IMG/VR virus record: IMGVR_UViG_3300046492_000606 | Span: 1-62,058 of that record | Source: a virus | Length of the DNA: 62,058 nucleotides | Strand: one strand, 5' to 3' | Shown here: piece after piece, positions 7,663 to 16,782 of the stretch | Numbering within the stretch: the first letter of the stretch is position 1 | How the letters are laid out: each line of letters opens with the position of its first letter | Notes under the pieces: generated by a model | Database searches by the model: none | Told to the model about the DNA's origin: nothing | The model's input: the letters and a program-made list of their open reading frames with translations, nothing else | Made by a program: the position numbers and the translations under genes

Positions 7663-8771
7663 TTTTTTGGCTCGTAATCTGCGGGAATGAGGTATTCGAA
7701 GTTGTCGGCCTTGCCGCCTTTTTTCAGCTTGCGGTCTTTGTGCGGGTCGTGCGGCTCGGGCTCAAAGCCATCGGGAGGGCCGACTTCCATTGTGGTGATC
7801 ATGCCGCTGTCGCTCAGCGAGTAAGTCACCCTGGCGATGAGCATGATTCGCTCGAACCCAACGATTGGATCAATGACGCGTACCAGCGAATTGTGCTTCC
7901 ACAGAGCGCCGTTTGATTGTCGCCAGCCCTGAACCGTGTACGTAGTGGTGAGCGCTTTTCCCATCCGCGACCCGCGCTCCCAATTGGCCCGCGCTTGCGC
8001 CAGCTCGTTGGTCATCTGCCCGGATTCCTGAATGATCATTACCCGCTTGCGGCTCATTCGCGGATCAGACACAACTGCCGAAACCTCGGCTGCTTTCTCG
8101 CCAAATTCTTCATCAGTCCCGCTTTTCTGACCCAACACCTGGTATTCGGAAAACACCGCCGAGAAGTCCAGCGGCGCGTCACCAGTCAGGATGTTCTTTC
8201 CAACTTCAAGCGCATCGAAGGCGCGCACCTCGCTGCCTGGCTTTGCCAGTACCGCCATCCCTTTGGCATCGTCTGTTGAGAACACACGGAACAGTGTCAG
8301 CAGGCGGTCAATGGATTCGAAAACCGTTTCGCCTGGCTCAATCGTGTGGTCTGACAGTTTCGCTCCCTCGGGAATCTCGCTTCGCACACGAATGCCGTAG
8401 GGCGCAGCGAGCGCAGAGACAATCGCGAGAACACTTTGATTGTTCCATTGGCCAGGCTTGTTGACTGCCGCGCAGTCCACCAGATCGGCGGTGAGCGAGC
8501 GGCCGCTGATGCTGGTGGTGATCTGTTGATGGTCATAGCTGATGGGTGTGGCGAACACCCAGCCAGTCAGGACAAGGTCGTCGCCGATCTTTACCTGGCA
8601 CTTTGCACCCTGCTTGATGGGCAAAGGCTCGATCTGGCCGGGCCACTTCCATGTGATGTTGAGCGTGAAAGATCGGGCCTGATCTTCTAAGCCCGCGGTG
8701 ATCTCTACCGATTTCCAGCCAAAGTAATCCAGACCGTCAACCGTAAGGCTGACAGCGTTGATGTCTTCCAT
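7659..8771 (-). CDS. Baseplate hub protein (Mu gp44/P2 D-like)
   Basis: The 370-residue protein starts MEDINAVSLTVDGLDYFGWK and carries the GRSLTADLVDCAA motif (about residues 90-102) common to Mu P/gp44 and P2 gpD hubs. It forms the central hub to which the spike attaches. The lysine-rich C-terminus (KDRKLKKGGK) is typical. It lies three bases after the DNA circularization-like gene. Confidence 0.85.
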   Translation of the reverse strand: MEDINAVSLTVDGLDYFGWKSVEITAGLEDQARSFTLNITWKWPGQIEPLPIKQGAKCQVKIGDDLVLTGWVFATPISYDHQQITTSISGRSLTADLVDCAAVNKPGQWNNQSVLAIVSALAAPYGIRVRSEIPEGAKLSDHTIEPGETVFESIDRLLTLFRVFSTDDAKGMAVLAKPGSEVRAFDALEVGKNILTGDAPLDFSAVFSEYQVLGQKSGTDEEFGEKAAEVSAVVSDPRMSRKRVMIIQESGQMTNELAQARANWERGSRMGKALTTTYTVQGWRQSNGALWKHNSLVRVIDPIVGFERIMLIARVTYSLSDSGMITTMEVGPPDGFEPEPHDPHKDRKLKKGGKADNFEYLIPADYEPKK

Positions 8772-8774
8772 CGG

Positions 8775-10121
8775 TCACCTCTGGGCGATTTTGAGCGGGC
8801 GTGCTGGAACAAACCCGGGGTGCCGCAAGCGGTTGCGCTGTACCACCTCCGACTCGCGGGTGGCATCTCCAAATCGGCGGTAAGCCAGAACCAACGCCGA
8901 GAGTGTTTCGGAAGGAGTGATCTCCACGAGGCGCACTCCAGATTCCGCAACGGCGGTCAGGTGTTTGACGATGCTTTGGCGCAATGTATTGAGCACCATG
9001 TAATGCGCCGAATCAGCCTTGAGTGAAGCCTGAAAGATGGCTTCGTTGAGGCTGTCTCGCAGCTCAATAACGTCGTCGGCCACCGGCACCTCCATGCGCA
9101 CAATGGGCTGAACTGCCTGTTGTTCAACCGACGGCACCGTAACCGTCGACACAGGTTGGGACGCTACAGGCATCTCACTAATGATCAGCGCGACCTGCAC
9201 CAGCAGCATGTCCTGTACAAGGTTCGCCGCAGTCTGCGATGCAGCAGCGGCATCTACCCCTCCCAACTGGCTGACGCTATTTATTTTGACGACAGCTTCC
9301 GCATGCTGCGTGGAAGCCACCACAGTTTGTCGATAGTTCGAATCAGGCGTCTGCGCGAAAGAATTCGCTGAGTCGCCCCCGCTCAAGCTCGCCTGCTGCG
9401 AGGGAGTGAGCACTGTTGCGTTGGAGCTCGATCTAGCAGAATTCCCCAGATACTCATCCACCGAAAAATCGCTGAAGTAACTGGAAAATAAAGACGACAG
9501 AGAATCGGGCGCATTCATCAACGATTGTGCGAGCCCGGTCAAATTCGTGAAGGCGCCAAGGATGGTGGAGAACTGTTGTTGGATGACCGTGTAAACACTC
9601 GACAGGCTGTTTCGCAGGCGGGCCAAGCCAAGACGTGCCTGATCCACTTTCGCCATGGCCGATTTATAACGAGCCAATGCCGAATCCAGCAGGCTGTCGG
9701 ACGCCTTCACGACTTGCTGTTGGGTATTGACCTTCGCCGTCGGGAATTTCAGGGGGATGTCCGGATAGAACGTCACCGCGAAGGCGGCCATGCCGCCCTG
9801 TTTGAAATCGTGCGTCAGCTCGGCCTCGCCGGCCTTTACCTGCATTCGGCCCAGCCAAGGGTGAACAAGCTCACCGGCACCGGGCGTCTGCACGGCCTCC
9901 ATAAACTTGTCACGACGCTCGAAGCAATCATCACCGATGATCCAGCAAACGAGCCGGTGCACTTGCGCCTGCTTTCCCAATTGCTCCGCGTACGGTTCGT
10001 CACGCTGCGGAAACTCGTGCAATTGCACTTTCATGCCCACCGGCACCGATGCCTGGGGGATCAGGAAATTGATCCCTCGGAACGAGGCCGGAAGCATTTG
10101 CTCACGCCATGTTTGTTCCAT
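8775..10121 (-). CDS. Mu N/gp43-like tail protein (DNA circularization N-terminal domain)
   Basis: The 448-residue product begins WREQMLPASFRGINFLI, the signature of the DNA_circ_N domain found in Mu gpN and SfV. The domain covers roughly residues 1-120, and the rest is helical and less conserved. Despite the domain name it is a baseplate hub-associated tail protein. It sits between tape measure and gp44, as in Mu. Confidence 0.88.
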   Translation of the reverse strand: MEQTWREQMLPASFRGINFLIPQASVPVGMKVQLHEFPQRDEPYAEQLGKQAQVHRLVCWIIGDDCFERRDKFMEAVQTPGAGELVHPWLGRMQVKAGEAELTHDFKQGGMAAFAVTFYPDIPLKFPTAKVNTQQQVVKASDSLLDSALARYKSAMAKVDQARLGLARLRNSLSSVYTVIQQQFSTILGAFTNLTGLAQSLMNAPDSLSSLFSSYFSDFSVDEYLGNSARSSSNATVLTPSQQASLSGGDSANSFAQTPDSNYRQTVVASTQHAEAVVKINSVSQLGGVDAAAASQTAANLVQDMLLVQVALIISEMPVASQPVSTVTVPSVEQQAVQPIVRMEVPVADDVIELRDSLNEAIFQASLKADSAHYMVLNTLRQSIVKHLTAVAESGVRLVEITPSETLSALVLAYRRFGDATRESEVVQRNRLRHPGFVPARPLKIAQR

Positions 10122-10124
10122 TCC

Positions 10125-12401
10125 CTACCCCTTCATAACGCCCACGGTTCGGGTGCCAACGTTCGGTTTGATCTTCAGTCCGCTCTGGTCGGTTTTTGGT
10201 TGCTCAACGGTTGTACCTGGCGGTGCACCGTTGATATTGATGTTGAGCTCGCCGTTTATCTTTTGCCCGGTAGCTGCTGCGGTCTGTTGAATAAGGCTGC
10301 CGGCCGGTGGCAACTGCGCGGGTGCGCGAAGTAGCTGGCTGTTATCGGCTGCCGGTGCCGGCGGTGATACCACCGACTTGTCACTGGCGATTTGCGCAGC
10401 ATCCGATCTAACTAATGGCGGCACCTGCCCAGGGGCACGCATTAATTTGCCTGTATCAATACCGAACGCCTGATTGTTTGCTGCCTGCGGGTCTTGAGCG
10501 ACCTTCGCGGCATCGGCTCTGACCGTCTGCGGTAACTGACCAGGGGGACGAAGTAGCCGGTCTTTATCAGTACCAAAGGCTTGGTTGTTTAATGCTTGCT
10601 GATCTTTGGCGACCTTCGCTGCATCGGCTCTAAGCAGTGCGCCAGTTCCTCCACCAACACCGGCGTTCCGCCGGGTTTGCTCTTCGGCGAATGCGTTTGC
10701 CTTATCGGTAGCGGTCTGGACAAGCCCTTTGTCGCCGACTTCAATACCCAGCAACTTCATCATCGGTTCAAGGATCGGTCTGATCCTGTCCCACATCTTT
10801 TTGAAAAAGCCGACGATGGGTTCCCAGTTATTGATGATCATCCCGAGTGGTGACCAGTCGAACAGATCTCCCAGGAATTTCATCACTGGTGTGGATACGG
10901 CATAGAGCACGTCCCAGATAGCAGTGAACAGCCCCGTCAAAGGCTCCCAGTTCTTGACCACCCAAGCCATCGGCGTGTACTGCCACGCCAACTTGATCCA
11001 CTCCCAAAACACCATCGCCGGACGGCGCACTCGCTCCCACAACTTTTCAAAGAATGGCGCGACGGTTTTCCAGTTGGCGATCAGCAAGCCGGCCGCCAGG
11101 GCAATTACCCGAACGATGATCCCGACAGGGCTCATCGCGGTGACTGCGCTGAACAACTTCATCGCCCACATGGCAGCGGTGACCGCTACGCGCATGACAC
11201 CGAACGCCACGCCCGCAGCCAACACGCCTTTGATCAGCTGCGGATGCTCAGCCGCCAGAGCTGACACGCGCGATACCAGCGGCCCGATTTGCACCATTAG
11301 TTCATTGAAAGGTGGCAATAAAGCATTGCCGACCTCGACGCCGAGGCGGGTCACACGGTTCTGAAGCAGCTGCATCGCGTTGGCGGTTGTGGCGGCTCGC
11401 GCGTCGTATTCTTTCTGCATCGATCCGGCAAACCCAGCACCCTCCGCGACGTCCCTGAAACTCTTTTTAAGCAGATCAAGATTCGTCAGAAGTGGAGCGA
11501 TTGCGGAAACTGATTCAGTTCCGAATAGCTGGGTCAACAGGCCTGCCTGTTTCGAGGGATCGACTTTAGCGATCCGCGCAAGGACATCTTCGATAGTACC
11601 TTGGGCATCTTTCTGCATGGACTTGGCCAAGTCCTTTACATCGAGCCGTAACGACTTGAATGCCTGTGCCTGCTGTTTGGTGGCGGAGCTACCTTTGGTC
11701 AGCGCCAGCATGAAGTTCTTCATGCCCGTTGCGGCGACTTCACTCGGAACGCCTACGCCGGCCAGCGTTGCGCCCATAGCCGCGATCTGTCCAGACGCCA
11801 ATCCAGCAATTGCGCCGAGCGGCCCGATACGAGTGACGATGTCAGCAATCTGGGCGGCGGAGGACGGCCCGGTATTGCTGAGGTAGTTGATCTTGTCCGC
11901 CAGCGCGACGACTTCAGGCTGAGTAAGTTTGAAGGACGTGCGCCACTTCGCCATCATGTCGCCGGATTGATCCGCTGTCTGATCGAAAGCGATACCCATC
12001 TTCACCGCGTCTTCAGCGAACTGTTTTAGCTCACCGCGCGCGAAACCGGCTTGCCCACCAGCAGCGACGATCGCAGCAATACCACTTGCTGCCACCGGCA
12101 TTTTTTCTGACAGGTCGAGGACGTCCTTGCCCATTTGCCGAAACTGCTCAGGTGTATCGAAGTCGACGACCTTCTTCACATCCGCCATGGATGTTTCAAA
12201 TTCCATCGCCGCGCGAGCACCAGCGATGAAAGGTGCCGCGAACGCACCTCCTTGAACGACATCCTTAAAACCGATGTTGCCCAGACCAGACTTGCCCAAC
12301 TGCTTGCGGAATCCCGCAACGTTTTTTGCAGCCCCTTTCAGCGTCGGCGACAGCTTGTCGACGCCGGTGATCAACGCCTTGAGCTGAAACTTATCCGCCA
12401 T
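10125..12401 (-). CDS. Tail tape measure protein (Mu-type tail)
   Basis: The 758-residue protein has the TP901-type core near residues 80-330 (MEFETSMADVKKVVDFDTPEQF, broken here by position only) and hydrophobic segments around 385-450. Its C-terminal 180 residues hold three imperfect repeats of about 37 residues, each with a DAAK-V/I-A core and an LLR/LMR-PxQ-PP turn. ATG 12401 is preferred over the adjoining GTG 12404, because AGG lies seven bases before it. At the 1.5 angstrom-per-residue rule known for tape measures, the tail would be about 110 nm. Confidence 0.88.
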   Translation of the reverse strand: MADKFQLKALITGVDKLSPTLKGAAKNVAGFRKQLGKSGLGNIGFKDVVQGGAFAAPFIAGARAAMEFETSMADVKKVVDFDTPEQFRQMGKDVLDLSEKMPVAASGIAAIVAAGGQAGFARGELKQFAEDAVKMGIAFDQTADQSGDMMAKWRTSFKLTQPEVVALADKINYLSNTGPSSAAQIADIVTRIGPLGAIAGLASGQIAAMGATLAGVGVPSEVAATGMKNFMLALTKGSSATKQQAQAFKSLRLDVKDLAKSMQKDAQGTIEDVLARIAKVDPSKQAGLLTQLFGTESVSAIAPLLTNLDLLKKSFRDVAEGAGFAGSMQKEYDARAATTANAMQLLQNRVTRLGVEVGNALLPPFNELMVQIGPLVSRVSALAAEHPQLIKGVLAAGVAFGVMRVAVTAAMWAMKLFSAVTAMSPVGIIVRVIALAAGLLIANWKTVAPFFEKLWERVRRPAMVFWEWIKLAWQYTPMAWVVKNWEPLTGLFTAIWDVLYAVSTPVMKFLGDLFDWSPLGMIINNWEPIVGFFKKMWDRIRPILEPMMKLLGIEVGDKGLVQTATDKANAFAEEQTRRNAGVGGGTGALLRADAAKVAKDQQALNNQAFGTDKDRLLRPPGQLPQTVRADAAKVAQDPQAANNQAFGIDTGKLMRAPGQVPPLVRSDAAQIASDKSVVSPPAPAADNSQLLRAPAQLPPAGSLIQQTAAATGQKINGELNININGAPPGTTVEQPKTDQSGLKIKPNVGTRTVGVMKG

Positions 12402-12403
12402 CA

Positions 12404-12828
12404 CTACACCTGCTGAATACTGTTGATTCGTTGGGCGTGCTCAAGCGATTCGCAGAGCACGTCCAGTGGCTTGGCCATCATCTGTTCGGGGTCAACTTTC
12501 CAGAACCAGGCCAAGTCATAAGCGACGGCAATCAGGTCGTTGATGGACTCGATGCCGCACTCATGAAAAAACTCGCAACAGCCCAGCTCAAAGCGTTGAG
12601 ATCCGCCAAATCCAACTGGTTAACCGACGACGGAGGAATGCCGGCGCAGACCGCGATGTATTTGGCGGCCACATCCATATCCAGGCTGACTTCTTCGTTC
12701 TTGTCGATCTTGTACGGCAGCGCCTTGATCGCCCGCACCTCCTGCACCGTCGGACGGCGCATAGTCAGCTCGGTGACGGGATCACCGTGTGCCTCGATCG
12801 CAACCTGCAACTTCACCGATTCACTCAT
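12404..12828 (-). CDS. Frameshifted tail assembly chaperone (E-E' fusion)
   Basis: Ribosomes that slip back one base at 12571-12565 leave the shorter chaperone frame after ...AVAS and continue as FFHECGIESINDL to a TAG at 12404-12406. The product is about 141 residues. The extension is rich in aromatic residues (DLAWFWKVDPEQMM) and abuts the tape measure start. Mu, P2 and lambda all make such a fused chaperone to load the tape measure protein. The open frame and the slippery heptamer are visible. Slippage itself is inferred. Confidence 0.8.
12532..12828 (-). CDS. Tail assembly chaperone (Phage_TAC_7, gpE/gp41-like)
   Basis: The 98-residue unshifted product contains the family core ELTMRRPTVQEVRAIKALP near residues 20-38. 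It lies between tail tube and tape measure genes, exactly where E/gp41 proteins sit. Its start overlaps the tube stop by four bases. Most ribosomes should make this form, and a minority the longer fusion ending at 12404. Confidence 0.85.
   Translation of the reverse strand: MSESVKLQVAIEAHGDPVTELTMRRPTVQEVRAIKALPYKIDKNEEVSLDMDVAAKYIAVCAGIPPSSVNQLDLADLNALSWAVASFFMSAASSPSTT
12565..12571 (-). other. -1 frameshift slippery heptamer T TTT TTC
   Basis: On the minus strand the zero-frame codons AGT TTT TTC give T TTT TTC, which fits X XXY YYZ. After a one-base slip both tRNAs re-pair on TTT TTT, and the new frame stays open for 53 codons. It is the probable programmed frameshift site of the tail chaperone gene. 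Confidence 0.75.
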
Positions 12829-13172
12829 TGCCAGCTCCCTTTCACACCATCAAATTGCAGTTCAACGGTACCGTCTTCGCCCTTGTGCGAGGGCTCATCG
12901 ACGAGATACGCGCCGGACAAGACGTACACCCGGCCGTTGCTAAATTCACACGTCACTGTCATGTCGCGCCCGTTCGCCAGTGATTTAATCGGGAAGCCTT
13001 GCGGCATCAGCGCAGTCATCTTGAGGTAAGCAGCCAGCTCCTCCTCTTTGAAATAACCGGGCCAGACTGTCTCGCGTTTTTTGTCCATCAGCGGTGCTTC
13101 TGCACCACCGGTAATCGTCAGCTGCGTACCGTCTACTTTCACGTACACGGTGCCGGCTACTTTTTCGCCCAT
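12825..13172 (-). CDS. Tail tube protein (Mu gpM-like)
   Basis: The 115-residue protein (MGEKVAGTVYVKVDGTQLTI...) matches the Phage tail tube family of Mu-type phages. It includes the KRETVWPGYFKEEELAAYLK stretch. It polymerises around the tape measure inside the sheath. It follows the sheath gene after a terminator-like hairpin, so its level may be set separately from the sheath. Confidence 0.88.
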   Translation of the reverse strand: MGEKVAGTVYVKVDGTQLTITGGAEAPLMDKKRETVWPGYFKEEELAAYLKMTALMPQGFPIKSLANGRDMTVTCEFSNGRVYVLSGAYLVDEPSHKGEDGTVELQFDGVKGSWQ

Positions 13173-13191
13173 GGTCTTTGTCTCCAGAATG

Positions 13192-13214
13192 AAAAAGCCC
13201 GCACAGGGCGGGCT
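13192..13214 (-). terminator. Intrinsic terminator between sheath and tube genes
   Basis: The minus strand reads AGCCCG-loop-CGGGCT followed by TTTTT just after the sheath gene. It lies inside a co-oriented late operon. It may be an RNA-stabilising or partial terminator that sets the ratio of sheath to downstream products. Confidence 0.65.
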
Positions 13215-13232
13215 GGGTGTTCAGGGTCAGCG

Positions 13233-14729
13233 TTACGCCGCTTCGTCGTACTGGAGGCGGAACTGGTTGAGCAGCGCGAAAATGCGCAGGCCGTTGATGT
13301 AGTCCGGTGGGAACAGAACGTTCACGCGGCTCGGGTCGTTGCTGTCGCGCTCGACCACCAAGTGTTCAGCGAAGAGCTCGCCATTTTCGACATGCCCTTC
13401 CAACTCCAGCTTGGCGTACTGGGCGATCAACTCGCCACGGATCACGGCCGGAGTGACAATCGGCTGGCCATCGCCGAAGCGGGTGCCGTCGCTCGCCAGC
13501 TTGTGCCGGCCGTATTTGCTCGTGATGACGCTGCGCATACGACGGACGATGAACGCCGACTGGTGCATGGTCTCGCTGTCCAGGTAAGAATTGTCGGCCT
13601 GGCCAAACGCGTTCTTTTGATAAGTGGTGATCGAGCGCTGAATGCGCACGTAGCCGCCTTCGTAGTACGCGGTGGCGATGCCGTAGTTCAGCAACGACTG
13701 TCGCTCAGTGAGCGTAAAGCGGTCACTGGCCGGCGCCGGGTCGACGCCGGGCATGCTGCCGCTCTGGGTTGGACGGCTGGCATCGGCGGAAATGAACACC
13801 GCCGTGCGCGCTGCAAGAGACGCAGCCTGCACCCATACAGGTTGAGGCACACCCGGCTCGACACCCTGAATGGTCATATGCTGATCGTTTCGATCCTCCC
13901 CCGCCGCAACCAGTGTTCCCAGAGTTCCGCGCTTAGCGGTGTAGACGTGACCGAACAATTGCTTGGCCCAGCTCCAGCGGCCGGTGCTGTCATCCATCGC
14001 ATCCTTCCACGCATTCAGCGTGGTTGTGTCCGACCAAGGCTGACACAGGAATTCGAAGGGCTCATCACCCAGCGCAGCGATCGCGTCAACGACGTCCGGA
14101 GCGCCGACACCGGAGGTCATTGCGGTGGTCACGATGGTGAGGCCCGCCGGCGTGGACTCGCCATTGGACTTGCCCAAGCGATTCATTGCGACGCTGATGT
14201 CGTTGCCGCTTTCGCCTTTCCATTTACAGGTCAGCGTGACAACGCCAGCGGCGGCTGCAGCAGTTACTGGCAGATCCGGTGTTGCATTGACCTTCACCGC
14301 CAGCGCAGCGGCCGCGGCAGTGGGATTAGCCGCGGACACAATCACCGACTGTACGCGCACACCGCCGATGTACAGGTTCAGCAAACCGGCTTCCGTGGCC
14401 GCGCCAGTGATGGTGACGGTCGCAGAAGCGGCCACGCCCATTTCACCTTGCAGCGGCAAACACCAGACCTCGCCGACAGGATCAACCTTGCGCCAGGTCT
14501 CATACATCGCGGCAAGCATCGAACCTTGGCCGGCGATGCTTTTGGCGATCGCGAGGCTGGACACAAGTACCAACTTGCCGATGCTTTCACTGGTTGCATC
14601 GTCGTTAACCTGAGCGACGATCAAACGGCGCATAGCCGACGACGCACTGTTTGCAGCCGAATTATCCATCTCCGCGTAAAACAGCGGGACACGGATATCG
14701 GCGGGAATGTTGCTGAATCCGATGGCCAT
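13233..14729 (-). CDS. Contractile tail sheath protein (Mu gpL-like)
   Basis: The 498-residue protein begins MAIGFSNIPADIRVPLFYAE, the characteristic Mu-type sheath N-terminus. It ends with the conserved HLVVERDSNDPSRVNVLFPP stretch. The sheath surrounds the tube and contracts on infection. It overlaps the DUF2635 gene by one base. A long open frame on the opposite strand is a composition artefact. Confidence 0.92.
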   Translation of the reverse strand: MAIGFSNIPADIRVPLFYAEMDNSAANSASSAMRRLIVAQVNDDATSESIGKLVLVSSLAIAKSIAGQGSMLAAMYETWRKVDPVGEVWCLPLQGEMGVAASATVTITGAATEAGLLNLYIGGVRVQSVIVSAANPTAAAAALAVKVNATPDLPVTAAAAAGVVTLTCKWKGESGNDISVAMNRLGKSNGESTPAGLTIVTTAMTSGVGAPDVVDAIAALGDEPFEFLCQPWSDTTTLNAWKDAMDDSTGRWSWAKQLFGHVYTAKRGTLGTLVAAGEDRNDQHMTIQGVEPGVPQPVWVQAASLAARTAVFISADASRPTQSGSMPGVDPAPASDRFTLTERQSLLNYGIATAYYEGGYVRIQRSITTYQKNAFGQADNSYLDSETMHQSAFIVRRMRSVITSKYGRHKLASDGTRFGDGQPIVTPAVIRGELIAQYAKLELEGHVENGELFAEHLVVERDSNDPSRVNVLFPPDYINGLRIFALLNQFRLQYDEAA

Positions 14730-14932
14730 TATTTGCCTTCCTCGATCAGCGCCGGTTTGGCTTTGGCGGATGGGAGTTCTACAGCTTTGGTCTTGACGTC
14801 ACCGTCAGCCAGGCGGCGGCGCCACCAGGCATTGTCCGGGACTTCCCGGCCTTCAACGGGCAACAAGTCGCCAGCCTCCGGATCGGGCACAGAGCGGCCA
14901 GCGGCCGGCACCACAGTGATGCGCTTGGTCAT
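14729..14932 (-). CDS. DUF2635 small tail-region protein (Mu gp38-like)
   Basis: The 67-residue protein contains VPAAGRSVPDPEAGDLLPVE and PDNAWWRRRLADGDV, which identify DUF2635. In Mu-type phages it always lies between the tail terminator and the sheath. Its function is unknown. It overlaps both neighbours slightly. Confidence 0.85.
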   Translation of the reverse strand: MTKRITVVPAAGRSVPDPEAGDLLPVEGREVPDNAWWRRRLADGDVKTKAVELPSAKAKPALIEEGK

Positions 14933-15519
14933 GGTGTTACGTCTCCAGTGAATGCAACTTCAATGCGCCCGTCCGGGCCGGGTTGTTTCAGATTGGGGTC
15001 TGCGGGATCGATGCAGTCCATGTTGATGGTTGCGCCGGTGAAACCGGGCAAACCGTCCAGATTCCACTCTTGCCATGTCTCGGCCGGTTGATCCGAACGA
15101 TTGCGGCCGAGCTGGAATTCGGAGAAGAAGGTGAACTGGTAAACGACCCGGGCGCGGCTGATGTGCAGCAGCGCCCCTTTGCCGTATTCGATTGGGGTGT
15201 ATTCCGGGCCAGGCTTCCAACCCACGAGCGCACGCCAGAGTTCGGCGCGGATCTCGTGCAGCAGGTCATTGTCTGCCTGGCCGCGCTCATCCGATGTTTC
15301 CAGCACGATGACCACGTTGAACTGGTCGGTAATGTTTTGGATAACAACGTTCTGCGCCTTGCTCGGCGTGGCGGCGTCAGCAGTGGCGATGACGTAAGCC
15401 GCGGGCAAGCCCAACTGAGCACTGTCGACAACAGCGTCCCAGTCGATCCCGCCCGCAATTCGACCGGAAAAGGTTGGGCACGTCAGCCGCAGATGGGCAA
15501 CGATAGGATTCAATTTCAT
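14929..15519 (-). CDS. Gp37-like tail terminator protein (DUF1834)
   Basis: The 196-residue protein fits the Mu gp37 family in size and position. It carries the conserved LPAAYVIA and LLHEIRAELWRALVGW stretches. It probably caps the tail tube and sheath before joining to the head. Its stop overlaps the DUF2635 start as ATGA. Confidence 0.8.
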   Translation of the reverse strand: MKLNPIVAHLRLTCPTFSGRIAGGIDWDAVVDSAQLGLPAAYVIATADAATPSKAQNVVIQNITDQFNVVIVLETSDERGQADNDLLHEIRAELWRALVGWKPGPEYTPIEYGKGALLHISRARVVYQFTFFSEFQLGRNRSDQPAETWQEWNLDGLPGFTGATINMDCIDPADPNLKQPGPDGRIEVAFTGDVTP

Positions 15520-15539
15520 GCGGGTGTCCGGAGCGACGA

Positions 15540-16061
15540 TCAGCCCAGCGCGCTTGCGAACGCGGCAGAGAGAATCGATTGAACTTGCGTTGCCGAATCT
15601 TGAAGTGCGTCGGCCATGTAGTTATCGCGTGGCTTGATGCGCCATTCGCCGGAAGCGCGCTCAGCAAGCGCAGCAGCACGCTCACCTTTTGCGCGGCGGT
15701 TGGATTTTCCCTTCCCCTGCCCTGGGGCAAGTTTTCCCAGTTTCCGACCTTTCTTCACACCGTAGTGCAGGTATGCCGGATAGAACTCTGCCATCGACGA
15801 TGTTCTAGTCGGGGATATGCGAACAAGAAATCCGGAGCGGGATACTTTGAAACTTATGGATTCGACCGTGGCACCGGTGCGGTTTACTGGATAGCCATCC
15901 TGACCTTTGCCAAGCACGAGGTTCATCTGTGCACGCTGCGTGATCAGAAGTCCGACCTTGCGCATCCCGGCGCGGATCTTCCCTTTATCGAAAGCGTCCC
16001 GCTCGAAGTTGTCAAAACCCTCGACGTGCAGGTAACCATCGATTGATGCGGAGTTAGACAT
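15540..16061 (-). CDS. HK97 gp10-like tail-completion protein
   Basis: The 173-residue protein is basic and contains KVGLLITQRAQMNLVLG and the MADALQDSATQVQ C-terminal helix, typical of HK97 gp10-like proteins. It lies between the head-tail joining gene and the tail terminator. The start overlaps the preceding gene by eight bases. Confidence 0.75.
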   Translation of the reverse strand: MSNSASIDGYLHVEGFDNFERDAFDKGKIRAGMRKVGLLITQRAQMNLVLGKGQDGYPVNRTGATVESISFKVSRSGFLVRISPTRTSSMAEFYPAYLHYGVKKGRKLGKLAPGQGKGKSNRRAKGERAAALAERASGEWRIKPRDNYMADALQDSATQVQSILSAAFASALG

Positions 16062-16464
16062 AGATACCAGTCCTTGACTGCGACGGGCTGAGCTCTTCGA
16101 CTTCCAAAAGTGTGAAGCGTCGAGAGCCGTTCATATCGGCGGATCGTTTAACGCGATAAACCGGGCTGTCAGCCACCACCTCATAGACGTCTGCCATGCC
16201 AGAAGTCTGGGTTACATGGACAACTTCATGAGCGTCGGTTATGCCTTTTACGATCCTCAACCAGATACGGTGCGTGATCTTGTTTTCGGTCTGCACGCCG
16301 TCGGCGTAAACAGCTGTACCTACCGGCTGAATTTTCCCCCAACGGGCTTTCAGTACGGAAAATACTGAATCCAGCCCCATGTCGCCCGCCGGCAGATCTG
16401 TTCGGTGGCGAATCGCCAAACGCCTATTCAACTCTCCGGCAGACGGTTCTCGATACGCAGCCAT
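16054..16464 (-). CDS. Head-tail joining (head closure) protein
   Basis: The 136-residue protein has the layout of the Phage_H_T_join/SPP1 gp16 family. An N-terminal GELNRRLAIRHRTDLP is followed by the typical ARWGKIQPVGT and KITHRIWLRI strands. It closes the portal after DNA packaging. It is followed directly by the gp10-like gene. Confidence 0.82.
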   Translation of the reverse strand: MAAYREPSAGELNRRLAIRHRTDLPAGDMGLDSVFSVLKARWGKIQPVGTAVYADGVQTENKITHRIWLRIVKGITDAHEVVHVTQTSGMADVYEVVADSPVYRVKRSADMNGSRRFTLLEVEELSPSQSRTGIYV

Positions 16465-16473
16465 GGCAAATCC

Positions 16474-16782
16474 TCAAAAGCGTTTTCGATACCAGAGCAA
16501 CCGCTCATAAGCGAGCGGCACCTCAGATGCGGACACGCCGTTCGATCCAATCATCACGGCCTCTCGGTTCGAGTACCAGTGACCGACCAACAAGAGCACA
16601 GCCTGCCGGACGTCTTTAGTCAAACCCATTTGCTCGGGCAGTAGCGGATCACCCTCGACGAGCACCCTGTCGCAGTGCTGCTCAACGTGCGCGAGGGCCG
16701 CATCGATATATCCCTGGATCAAGACATCTTCATCATCATGATCGACACGTAAATGCTGCTTCACCAGGGATAGATCGATCAT
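16474..16782 (-). CDS. HK97 gp6-like head-tail connector
   Basis: The 102-residue protein begins MIDLSLVKQHLRVDHDDED, the standard signature of gp6-like connectors. Helical QGYIDAALAHVEQHCDRVL and LLLVGHWYSNREAV segments follow. It forms the ring under the portal. It abuts the 72-residue gene upstream without a gap. Confidence 0.88.
   Translation of the reverse strand: MIDLSLVKQHLRVDHDDEDVLIQGYIDAALAHVEQHCDRVLVEGDPLLPEQMGLTKDVRQAVLLLVGHWYSNREAVMIGSNGVSASEVPLAYERLLWYRKRF

Noticed and set aside
12999-14951. A 650-codon plus-strand open frame opposite the tail sheath gene
   Set aside because: It lies antisense to a well-recognised sheath gene, has low-complexity Arg/Gly/His composition and no ribosome site. 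It is a GC-rich shadow.
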